Source of the DNA: UBA7398 sp947491605
Lineage (GTDB): Bacteria > Actinomycetota > Actinomycetes > Nanopelagicales > Nanopelagicaceae
Reading direction: 5' to 3'
DNA length: 32,152 nt
Assembly (NCBI GenBank): GCA_947491605.1
Contig: CANLJW010000012.1
Location: forward strand, 1-32,152
The notes beneath the pieces are model-generated. The model saw only the letters and a list, made by a program, of their open reading frames with translations, did not search any database and was not told the origin of the DNA. Below, in pieces: positions 23,778 to 31,074 of the stretch; positions within the stretch are counted from its first letter, which is position 1, and every line of letters starts with the position of its first letter. Made by a program: the position numbers and the translations under genes.

Positions 23778-24920
23778 TTACCGTCTAATTCCCGCACGCC
23801 GCAAATCTTCGATTCGTAGCGTTCCGGTTTTCGCGTCATCTTCGGCTGATAGATAAAGGCGTTGAATCGCAATAACTAACGCCTCCGCTATCAAATCTCT
23901 AAATTGTGGATCCCCGAGCCGCTCCGCATCATGCGGATTAGAAATATATCCCAAATCTATTCGAACAGTTGGCGCTTTAATTAACCGCAACATATCCCAA
24001 GTTTTTGCATGAGTTCGACAATTGTGTAAATCAGTTCGCGCGCAAATTTCGCGCTGTACTAGCGTTGCAAATCTTTCACCAACCACAGAGTGCACACCAT
24101 GTTGATCGCTACCATAAAAATAAGTTGCCACACCTTGGGCGCTTTCATTCTTGTAACTATCAACATGCATCGAGATAACTAAGTCCGCAGCAACGCTATT
24201 GGCAAAATCAATTCGCTCTGGTTCTAACGGTGAACGATTTTCGTTTCGTGTCAAAAAGACATTTACTCCTAGCGCAATTAATCGACCTTCAATTCGTTGC
24301 GCAACATCGAAAACAATTTCAGCTTCAGTTAACCCATCAACACTTCTACCAACATCTTTTCCGCCCCAACTTGGGTCGAGCACAATAATTTTGTCAGCTA
24401 ATACCGGACCACGTTTTTCACGAATCGCCTGATCTCGCAATAGCGTTGGCGCACCACCAGAAACAGTGCGCAACAACCGCATTAAAGAGATGACAGTGGC
24501 CGGTCCACAAATTCCATCTGCAACTACCCCAGCAGATTTTTGAAATTCTTTTACCGATGTTTCGGTGCGAACCCCATAAACTCCATCAACGCGACCACAA
24601 TCAAAACCCATATCTATTAATCTGCTTTGTAGCGTTGCGACATCATCACCGCGAATTAATAAACCGCTATCGCTTTTCTTAAAAACTAAAGTCCGATCAC
24701 CCAACTTCCAACGCGCTTCATCTAGCGCGCGTAACGTCATTGGGTTAGCAATTCCAGTTGCGGTTAATCCGCGCTCTTGTTGGAATGCTTGCACTGCATT
24801 TTCGACCGCACCATCATAAATATTGGTGGGTGCGTCTAAATATCCAAGGCGATGCAGCGTATTTGTAATTACTGTAACAAGATCACCACGGTCCCCCGGG
24901 TTTAATTGCTCAGTATCCAT
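23778..24920 (-). CDS. cwlM: CwlM-like cytoplasmic amidase homologue, probably catalytically inactive
   Basis: In mycobacteria CwlM, despite its amidase fold, is a cytoplasmic regulator: phosphorylated by PknB it stimulates MurA, and it also interacts with MurJ. Two peptidoglycan-binding-type repeats cover about 5-67 and 86-148. An Amidase_3 domain follows (177-355). No signal peptide is present. The first zinc histidine of the DPGHGG motif is Trp185 (DPSWGG), Glu199 and His252 (SMHVDS) remain, and the catalytic Glu of VELGFISN is Asp322 (RIDLGYISN), so hydrolysis is unlikely. The C-terminal tail has Thr365 and Thr367, possible kinase targets. 380 residues. TACGCT lies 5 bases before the ATG, so the start may be leaderless. 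Confidence 0.87.
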   Translation of the reverse strand: MDTEQLNPGDRGDLVTVITNTLHRLGYLDAPTNIYDGAVENAVQAFQQERGLTATGIANPMTLRALDEARWKLGDRTLVFKKSDSGLLIRGDDVATLQSRLIDMGFDCGRVDGVYGVRTETSVKEFQKSAGVVADGICGPATVISLMRLLRTVSGGAPTLLRDQAIREKRGPVLADKIIVLDPSWGGKDVGRSVDGLTEAEIVFDVAQRIEGRLIALGVNVFLTRNENRSPLEPERIDFANSVAADLVISMHVDSYKNESAQGVATYFYGSDQHGVHSVVGERFATLVQREICARTDLHNCRTHAKTWDMLRLIKAPTVRIDLGYISNPHDAERLGDPQFRDLIAEALVIAIQRLYLSAEDDAKTGTLRIEDLRRAGIRR

Positions 24921-24948
24921 ACTTCAGCGTAAATGAATTAGCGTGAAA

Positions 24949-25275
24949 TTAGGAAATAAATTGTTGAAGTTCCTGCAAAAGAACTGGTTTTGGTCGGGCT
25001 CCGATGATTGATTTCACTAATTTTCCACCAACAAAGACATCTAATCTTGGTATTGAGGATATCTGGTGCTTCATTGCGATTGTTTGTTCTTCATCGATAT
25101 TTAACTTCACAATTTTAAGTTTAGATCCGTACTCTGCTGATATTTCAGCCAAAATTGGCGCAACTGCACGACAAGGTCCACACCACTCAGCCCAGAAATC
25201 AACCAAGACTGGTGTTGCACTATTTAAAACAACCTCATCGAAATTTTCAGTAGTTACAGATTCAAGTTCCGACAT
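24949..25275 (-). CDS. trxA: Thioredoxin
   Basis: Small disulfide reductase of 108 residues. The active site WAEWCGPCRAVAP has Cys32 and Cys35. The cis-proline loop reads SSIPRLDVF, with Arg-Leu where Thr-Leu is common, and the GARPKPVLLQEL helix ends the fold. ATG 25275 is six bases after AGGAG; the GTG at 25278 is too close to it. It follows trxB by 40 bases in the murJ-trxB-trxA-cwlM series, the mycobacterial gene order, and receives electrons from the adjacent reductase. Confidence 0.96.
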   Translation of the reverse strand: MSELESVTTENFDEVVLNSATPVLVDFWAEWCGPCRAVAPILAEISAEYGSKLKIVKLNIDEEQTIAMKHQISSIPRLDVFVGGKLVKSIIGARPKPVLLQELQQFIS

Positions 25276-25315
25276 CACTATCTCCTCTTATCGCTTTTTT
25301 ATTGTTATTTGAACT

Positions 25316-26251
25316 CTAGTGTCCATCAAGGAATCTTTCCGCGTCTAAGGCAGCTTGGCAGCCTGAGCCCGCCGCAGTAATCGCTTGACGATATGTGTAA
25401 TCGACTAAATCACCGCATGCAAATACACCTTTGAGGTTTGTGCGGGTGGATCGGCCATCCACTTCTACATAACCATCAGAATTTGTCGTAATTTGACCGC
25501 GTACCAATTCACTTCGGGGAATATGGCCAATCGCAACAAATAAACCGGTGAAATCTCGGACACTTTCTTCCTTTGAAAGAGTATTGCGCAACTTCAAGCC
25601 GCTAACTTTTTCCTCGCCCAATACATCAATTACTTCAGTATTAAATAGAAATTCAATTTTCGGATTGGCTTCTGCGCGCTCTACCATAATTTTTGATGCG
25701 CGGAACGTGTCACGACGATGAATCAAAACCACTTTGCTAGCAAACCGCGTTAAGAAGTTAGCTTCTTCCATAGCGGAATCCCCACCGCCAACAACTGCAA
25801 TCTCTTGCCCACGAAAGAAAAATCCGTCACAAGTTGCACACCACGAAACACCGCGGCCTGATAAACGTTTTTCGTTTTCAATTCCAATTTCTTTATAGGC
25901 AGAACCGGTTGCCAAAATTACTGAACGAGCTAACAAAGTATTCCCTGATCCATCTTTTAGTGTTTTAACCTCACCATCTAATTTCATTTCAACAATATCG
26001 TCAGTAATTATTTGGGCACCAAACCGCGCAGCTTGCTTGCGCATTGCATCCATTAGATCTGGTCCCATAATCGCATTTTCAAAACCAGGGAAATTTTCTA
26101 CCTCAGTGGTGTTCATTAGCGCACCGCCAGCAGTTACCGAACCTTCATACACGACTGGGTTTAATTGGGCGCGCGCAGCATAGATAGCCGCGGTATATCC
26201 GGCAGGACCGGAACCGACGATTACTACGTCATGCACTTTTGTTTCGCTCAC
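25316..26251 (-). CDS. trxB: Thioredoxin-disulfide reductase
   Basis: FAD/NADPH enzyme reducing thioredoxin. The FAD site is IVGSGPAGYTAAIYAAR (11-27). The redox centre is CATC (Cys138, Cys141) in SWCATCDGFFF. The NADPH domain has VVGGGDSAMEEA (153-164), and the C-terminal FAD motif is GVFACGDLVDYTYRQ. 311 residues, normal length. GTG start with AAGGTGG eight bases upstream. In mycobacteria sigM and its anti-sigma gene lie between murJ and trxB; here only 32 bases separate them. Confidence 0.97.
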   Translation of the reverse strand: MSETKVHDVVIVGSGPAGYTAAIYAARAQLNPVVYEGSVTAGGALMNTTEVENFPGFENAIMGPDLMDAMRKQAARFGAQIITDDIVEMKLDGEVKTLKDGSGNTLLARSVILATGSAYKEIGIENEKRLSGRGVSWCATCDGFFFRGQEIAVVGGGDSAMEEANFLTRFASKVVLIHRRDTFRASKIMVERAEANPKIEFLFNTEVIDVLGEEKVSGLKLRNTLSKEESVRDFTGLFVAIGHIPRSELVRGQITTNSDGYVEVDGRSTRTNLKGVFACGDLVDYTYRQAITAAGSGCQAALDAERFLDGH

Positions 26252-26283
26252 TTGCCCACCTTATCTAGAAAATCACAAACCAA

Positions 26284-27879
26284 TTACTTACGACGCAAAA
26301 TCAATTTTACCGTCTGTGCCACCTCATCTATTCGGAAGAGTTTTGCCAGTCCTAATAAGGCAAAAACGGCAATAACGATAACAACTAATAATGAAACAAT
26401 ATTCCCACCAGGAATTAAGTCAGCGCTAACTACAAATCGAAGCGGTATAAAAATTATAAGTGAAACTAAAGCCAATAAAATGTAAAGCCTTCTATATTCA
26501 GAAGTTGAAATCGATCCGGAATTGCGAGCCAACAATTTAAAAGTAAGCGCATTGCCCACCCAATAACTCAGCGTGAATGAACCTGCCAACCCAACAGTGA
26601 TCCATTCAGTTGGCAACGTTAAATAGGCCACCACTGAGAAACCAATCGAAACTACATTTATTAACAAATTTGAAATAACTTGAGATTTAGTATTTTCAAA
26701 TGCGTTTAAACCACGAATTGCAATCAAGTTTAAACTTAACGGTATCGCAGCAAGTGCAAACCCACCTAAGACTTTTCCAATAAAAATTGCATCGTTATCT
26801 GATATTCCAAAAAATAAAACTTGAGCAATTAATGGACCAAAGAATAGAAAGAAGAATGCACTTGGCACTGTAACTATTCCGACCAAACTAATAGCTTTTA
26901 CAATTTGTGCGCGTAGCTCTGCCAATTTATTATCAATTGCGAGCTCTGAAAGTTTAGGAAGTAAAGCTGTTACAACTGAAATTGTGATAATCGAATGCGG
27001 TAACAATAATATTAAATAAGCGTTGCTGTAAGGCGTGTAACCAACTCCGTAAGAAATTCCTTCACTAATTGCAGATACTGAAGTTCTAGTGGCTAGGTTT
27101 ACTGTAATTAGATAACCAACTTGAGAAATTAAAACAAATAGAAAAGTCCAACTGGCTAACCGAAGTGATTTACCGAGTCCGGCACCGCGCCAATCAAAAC
27201 GAACCCGTAATGAAACCCCACTCTGTTTTAATACCGGAATTAAAACTAGAGCCTGGGCGACTATGCCTAACGTTGTACCCAGCCCCAGCGTTTGGATTTG
27301 GGAGTTAGTAATCCCACCAAACTCCAGAGTTGAAACCGAAGCCAAGAAATAACCGAAGATCGCGATCGCGATCAAGTTATTGAGTATCGGCGCCCACATC
27401 ATCGGCCCGAAAACCCCACGAGCGTTCGCGATCTGACCGAGCAGTGCAAAAATTCCTAAAAAGAATATTTGTGGCAAGCAATACCGCATGAATGCAACCG
27501 TGATATCAAAAGCGCGACCGCTAAATGAAGGCGCATATAAATGAACCAGTAGCGGAGTTATCAGAATTGCAATTACAACGATTAACAAGAGCACCACGCT
27601 GGTTGCCGTAAAAAGCCTCGATATATATGCGCTTCCTTTATCAGGTTCGCGTGCAGCTCTAATTATTTGAGGTACAAAAACTGCAGTTAGCGCGCCGCCA
27701 ATTAATAAGTTATAAAGAATATTAGGCATGGTATTTGCAACGTTGTAGGTATCACCCAACAAAGCAGTACCGAGAACCGCAACCAACAACAAGTTTCTAA
27801 CTAAACCAGTAATTCTCGAGATTACCGTGCCAAGCGCCATGACCGCAGAGGAGCGAATTAGTAGCGTGTCATCGCTCAT
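26284..27879 (-). CDS. murJ: Lipid II flippase MurJ (MviN)
   Basis: MOP-family membrane protein that moves lipid II across the membrane. The 531 residues contain about 14 hydrophobic helices. Recognisable parts are RITGLVRNLLLVAVLG near the N-terminus, NTMPNILYNLLIGGALTAVF, and GVFGPMMWAPILNNLIAI. The long cytoplasmic pseudokinase and extracellular domain of mycobacterial MviN are missing. It overlaps the preceding gene as ATGA and precedes trxB, trxA and cwlM. CwlM partner proteins in mycobacteria include MurJ, so the cluster is functionally consistent. Confidence 0.95.
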   Translation of the reverse strand: MSDDTLLIRSSAVMALGTVISRITGLVRNLLLVAVLGTALLGDTYNVANTMPNILYNLLIGGALTAVFVPQIIRAAREPDKGSAYISRLFTATSVVLLLIVVIAILITPLLVHLYAPSFSGRAFDITVAFMRYCLPQIFFLGIFALLGQIANARGVFGPMMWAPILNNLIAIAIFGYFLASVSTLEFGGITNSQIQTLGLGTTLGIVAQALVLIPVLKQSGVSLRVRFDWRGAGLGKSLRLASWTFLFVLISQVGYLITVNLATRTSVSAISEGISYGVGYTPYSNAYLILLLPHSIITISVVTALLPKLSELAIDNKLAELRAQIVKAISLVGIVTVPSAFFFLFFGPLIAQVLFFGISDNDAIFIGKVLGGFALAAIPLSLNLIAIRGLNAFENTKSQVISNLLINVVSIGFSVVAYLTLPTEWITVGLAGSFTLSYWVGNALTFKLLARNSGSISTSEYRRLYILLALVSLIIFIPLRFVVSADLIPGGNIVSLLVVIVIAVFALLGLAKLFRIDEVAQTVKLILRRK

Positions 27880-29021
27880 AATTTAACCCGCTTCCGTTTA
27901 ATTCGGCGAACGCTCTGCACCACACCGGCTAATAAAAGAATTATGGCAGAGCCAGTTGTGAACCATGTAGTTATTGGGCTAATTACCGAGAGCGTCAACG
28001 GCAACTGCACTGGTTCCTTTAAAAGAATCCCCTTTTCAGATTTTATTTGGGTTAATAAAATCGTGGAACCAGAAGCCATCACTCGAATCGGAATCGCAAC
28101 TTGCAATTTTGAATTAGGAGCTAAAGTCAGATCAGGAAGTGGTGTAGCAATAACCTTGCCATTAAGTGGGGTAACCACAAGCTTTATTTTTAAAACGACA
28201 TCAAAATCATTAACTAGCGTGACTGGGATTTTTTCGCGCTCCGAAGTTACTCGATATTTTCCAACAATTAACCGTAACTTATTTTCGAACGCTGCAAATT
28301 GTGGGCTGTAAGTCGCAGCAAGTTCAAGTGAATCACTTCTATTTAACTCTGGATTAGTTAAGCCAGCAATTCCCAATCGATAACTTAACAGCGTTTCTTG
28401 GGGCAGAACATTTGCTAGCGCAAATATTCGCTTCCGTGTCATCGTGTAACTAACTTGCACATCGCGCGGGATATTTGCTTTTGGTTGGCCTGGATAGGTA
28501 TCAACACTTGCAACGCTACGACCAAAAAATTCAGTGCCGCGCGCAAGTGATTGAGATTGATAAAACTTCAACTCATTCGGGGCAGCATCCTTAAGCCAAG
28601 TAGCGGATGGCGAGCCATAAGGTAAGACCGAAATCAGATCCCTTCGCACACTTGTTTTTAGCGCTACCAGCCAAGCTTTTGCAACCGAATCTCCAACACC
28701 AGGTAGCGTCTCGCGGTTTGGATTCTTTTTTGTTTTATCCAAAGGTTTGGCAACTTCGTAACCGTTACTCATGGCAATTACTTCATCAACCAAAGCAATA
28801 TCAATAATCCAACTTCTACCACTCTTAGGGCTGGCATAAACTAAATTACCTAACCGGGCTTCTGGTTTTAAAGCAGTTGCAAGTTCATCATTAAAAAAAA
28901 CACCATCTAATCCACGATGGCTAGTTTCGGAGATTAAAACAAAATTATTATCAGCGCTGGCTGGCGGCGGCACTATTAGCGAAATTAACGCCATGGAAAG
29001 CAAAACCAGCAAACGTCTCAT
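27876..29021 (-). CDS. DUF6049-like secreted, membrane-anchored protein (short form)
   Basis: Function unknown. A clear signal peptide (basic MRRLL start, hydrophobic core to about 19, PPPASA cleavage region near 24) is followed by a roughly 320-residue external domain rich in beta-type sequence, then one transmembrane helix (about 351-370) and a basic cytoplasmic tail RRIKRKRVKL. Its place between a Nudix gene and murJ is where mycobacteria encode Rv3909, a much longer protein of the same layout. This copy has 381 residues. It overlaps both neighbours as ATGA, so it is coupled with murJ and probably acts at the cell envelope. The family call rests mainly on location and topology. Confidence 0.75.
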   Translation of the reverse strand: MRRLLVLLSMALISLIVPPPASADNNFVLISETSHRGLDGVFFNDELATALKPEARLGNLVYASPKSGRSWIIDIALVDEVIAMSNGYEVAKPLDKTKKNPNRETLPGVGDSVAKAWLVALKTSVRRDLISVLPYGSPSATWLKDAAPNELKFYQSQSLARGTEFFGRSVASVDTYPGQPKANIPRDVQVSYTMTRKRIFALANVLPQETLLSYRLGIAGLTNPELNRSDSLELAATYSPQFAAFENKLRLIVGKYRVTSEREKIPVTLVNDFDVVLKIKLVVTPLNGKVIATPLPDLTLAPNSKLQVAIPIRVMASGSTILLTQIKSEKGILLKEPVQLPLTLSVISPITTWFTTGSAIILLLAGVVQSVRRIKRKRVKL

Positions 29022-29599
29022 GTGTTTAACTCGCCAGATCGGGCAATTAATTTCTTTTCGTCAGGGTATGCGAGTTTTTCGACGATTTCACTAAGCGGGA
29101 ACCAAGCCACATCATCAACTTCAGTCACTTGCGGCGCTAATTTTCCACCCGTTTCTTTAAATAAAAAATGGTGCACAGTTTTATGAATTCGCTTTCCACC
29201 TGCCATAAACCAGAAATCAATCACACCTAACGATTTTGAAATTTCACTTTCTATCCCAGTCTCTTCCGCTACTTCGCGAAGTGCAGCTTGTTCCGGAGTT
29301 TCGCCTTCTTCAATATGTCCCTTTGGGAGCGACCAAAGCAATCGCTCTTGAGTTTGATCTTTAATATCGCGCCGCCCAATTAACAAACCTTTTTTTCCAG
29401 TGGAGTCAATAACTAAACCGCCAGCACTGACTTCATCTACGCGTTTTACATAGTTTTGCTTTGGTTTTCGTGGCGTATTTTTATTTTGCGCCGCTGCAGC
29501 ACCTACCGCGGTATCGGTATTGCCTTTTTTTCGTGGGGGCCGCCTACGTCGACGCTTTTTACGCGTACCTTCGCCGCCCGCACTTGGTGCCGGGGTCAT
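29018..29599 (-). CDS. Nudix hydrolase with basic N-terminal extension
   Basis: The Nudix box GX5EX7REUXEEXGU is complete at 94-116 (GHIEEGETPEQAALREVAEE then TGI). It hydrolyses a nucleoside-diphosphate-linked substrate; which one is unknown, though the location corresponds to mycobacterial mutT4. The first 50 residues are an unusual Arg/Lys-rich low-complexity region (KKRRRRRPPRKK at 14-25, then Ala/Asn/Pro/Lys), probably disordered and nucleic-acid binding. 193 residues. It is the first gene of the murJ series and starts 32 bases from the divergent pcnA ATG, with TACCCT at leaderless spacing. Confidence 0.93.
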   Translation of the reverse strand: MTPAPSAGGEGTRKKRRRRRPPRKKGNTDTAVGAAAAQNKNTPRKPKQNYVKRVDEVSAGGLVIDSTGKKGLLIGRRDIKDQTQERLLWSLPKGHIEEGETPEQAALREVAEETGIESEISKSLGVIDFWFMAGGKRIHKTVHHFLFKETGGKLAPQVTEVDDVAWFPLSEIVEKLAYPDEKKLIARSGELNT

Positions 29600-29605
29600 G
29601 GGGTA

Positions 29606-29611
29606 AGGGTA
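29606..29611 (-). promoter_or_regulatory. Putative -10 element for leaderless Nudix gene
   Basis: TACCCT on the minus strand is followed by TACCCC and the ATG at 29599, TANNNT-N6-ATG. It lies inside the 32-base divergent spacer shared with pcnA. No Shine-Dalgarno and no clear -35. Confidence 0.45.
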
Positions 29612-29617
29612 GTGCTT

Positions 29618-29623
29618 TAGCCT
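29618..29623 (+). promoter_or_regulatory. Putative -10 element for pcnA
   Basis: TAGCCT is followed by eight bases (TATCCATC) and the pcnA ATG, so transcription would start at or one to two bases before the start codon. It lies six bases from the opposing Nudix -10. Confidence 0.35.
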
Positions 29624-29631
29624 TATCCATC

Positions 29632-31074
29632 ATGAACACTCCAACTAAAGCCGCAGCAGAAATTGCTATTTCTACGCTTTCGGCACGCGCACCACACACG
29701 CAATCGTTGGCAGCGGCATTTGCAAAAGCAGGTTTTCGATTAGCCCTAGTAGGTGGACCAGTTCGCGATGCGATTTTAGGAAAATTATCTACAGATTTAG
29801 ATTTCACAACTAATGCACGTCCCGAAGATACAAAAAAGATTTTAAAGATATGGGCAGATTCAATTTGGGACACCGGAATTCAATTTGGAACTGTTGCAGG
29901 AAAGAAAGATGACATCACGGTTGAAGTAACAACTTACCGTTCTGAAAAATATGACGTAAATAGCCGCAAGCCAGAAGTTAATTTTGGAGACGATATTGCG
30001 GGTGATTTAGCGCGTCGCGACTTCACCGTAAACGCCATGGCGTTGGAACTTACTACTAAAGAACCCGAATTTATCGATCCATTTAATGGCGTGATGGATT
30101 TAGCAAAAAAAGTTTTACGAACTCCCAGAAAAGCCGAAGAGTTATTTGCCGATGATCCATTACGTATGATGCGAGCTGCGCGATTTGCAAGTCAACTTAA
30201 ATTCGATGTTGATCCAACAATCATTACCGCAATTGAAAATATGGCAGATCGAATTTCAATTGTTTCAGCCGAACGTGTCCGCGATGAATTTATAAAAATA
30301 TTAATGTCAGACAATCCCCGCATTGGAATCACAATGATGGTCGATACCGGTCTCGCAGATTTAGTAATTCCAGAAATACCTAAACTCCGTTTAGAAGTGG
30401 ATGAACACCACCACCATAAAGATGTTTACGAACACTCATTAATGGTTCTAGAACAAGCGATGGCGGACGAAGAACGCCTCGGAGGCCCTAATTTAATTAT
30501 TCGGTTAACAGCGTTATTACACGATATTGGTAAGCCAAAAACCCGCGAGCTAATTCCAGGCGGCGGCGTTTCATTTCACCATCACGAAGTTGTAGGAGCT
30601 CGGCTAACTAAGGAACGGCTCCGCAAAATGCGTTTTGATAAGGAAACCATTGAAGTGGTCTCCGAACTTGTTTTCCTACACCTTCGATTTCATGGTTATG
30701 GCAGCGGCGAATGGACCGATTCTGCAGTGCGTCGATATATTCGCGATGCCGGTGCGTATTTAATACACCTTCACGTTTTAACGCGCGCTGATTGCACGAC
30801 TCGAAATAAACGAAAAGCCGAAATTCTTGCGCACACGTACGATCAACTTGAAATTCGAATCGCAGAATTAATGGCAGCAGAGGAACTCTCAAAAATTCGC
30901 CCAGATCTCGATGGTAATCAAATTATGGAAATTCTTGGCATTAAAGGTAGAACTGTCGGTATCGCATACCAACACTTATTAGATTTGCGAATGGAACACG
31001 GTCCACTTGGTGAAGAACGTGCTAAAGCCGAGCTACTTAATTGGTGGCGTGAACACCAGCGCGGAAATTCTTAG
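29632..31074 (+). CDS. pcnA: CCA-adding tRNA nucleotidyltransferase (PcnA family)
   Basis: Class II nucleotidyltransferase that adds or repairs the tRNA 3' CCA. The catalytic head has LVGGPVRDAILG (39-50) and the metal motif DLDFTT (55-60), then RRDFTVNAMA (128-137). The tRNA-binding region DPLRMMRAARFASQL follows. A C-terminal HD domain includes EHHHHKDVYEHSL and ALLHDIGKP, typical of actinobacterial CCA enzymes. I start at ATG 29632, giving 480 residues; the in-frame extension upstream overlaps the Nudix gene and resembles no family member. Neither tRNA in this window encodes CCA, so the cell needs this enzyme. Its end overlaps the MFS gene by 38 bases. Confidence 0.95.
   Translation: MNTPTKAAAEIAISTLSARAPHTQSLAAAFAKAGFRLALVGGPVRDAILGKLSTDLDFTTNARPEDTKKILKIWADSIWDTGIQFGTVAGKKDDITVEVTTYRSEKYDVNSRKPEVNFGDDIAGDLARRDFTVNAMALELTTKEPEFIDPFNGVMDLAKKVLRTPRKAEELFADDPLRMMRAARFASQLKFDVDPTIITAIENMADRISIVSAERVRDEFIKILMSDNPRIGITMMVDTGLADLVIPEIPKLRLEVDEHHHHKDVYEHSLMVLEQAMADEERLGGPNLIIRLTALLHDIGKPKTRELIPGGGVSFHHHEVVGARLTKERLRKMRFDKETIEVVSELVFLHLRFHGYGSGEWTDSAVRRYIRDAGAYLIHLHVLTRADCTTRNKRKAEILAHTYDQLEIRIAELMAAEELSKIRPDLDGNQIMEILGIKGRTVGIAYQHLLDLRMEHGPLGEERAKAELLNWWREHQRGNS

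Noticed and set aside
29461..29631. Longer pcnA beginning inside the Nudix gene
   Set aside because: The extension is antisense to the basic Nudix leader and unlike CCA enzymes.
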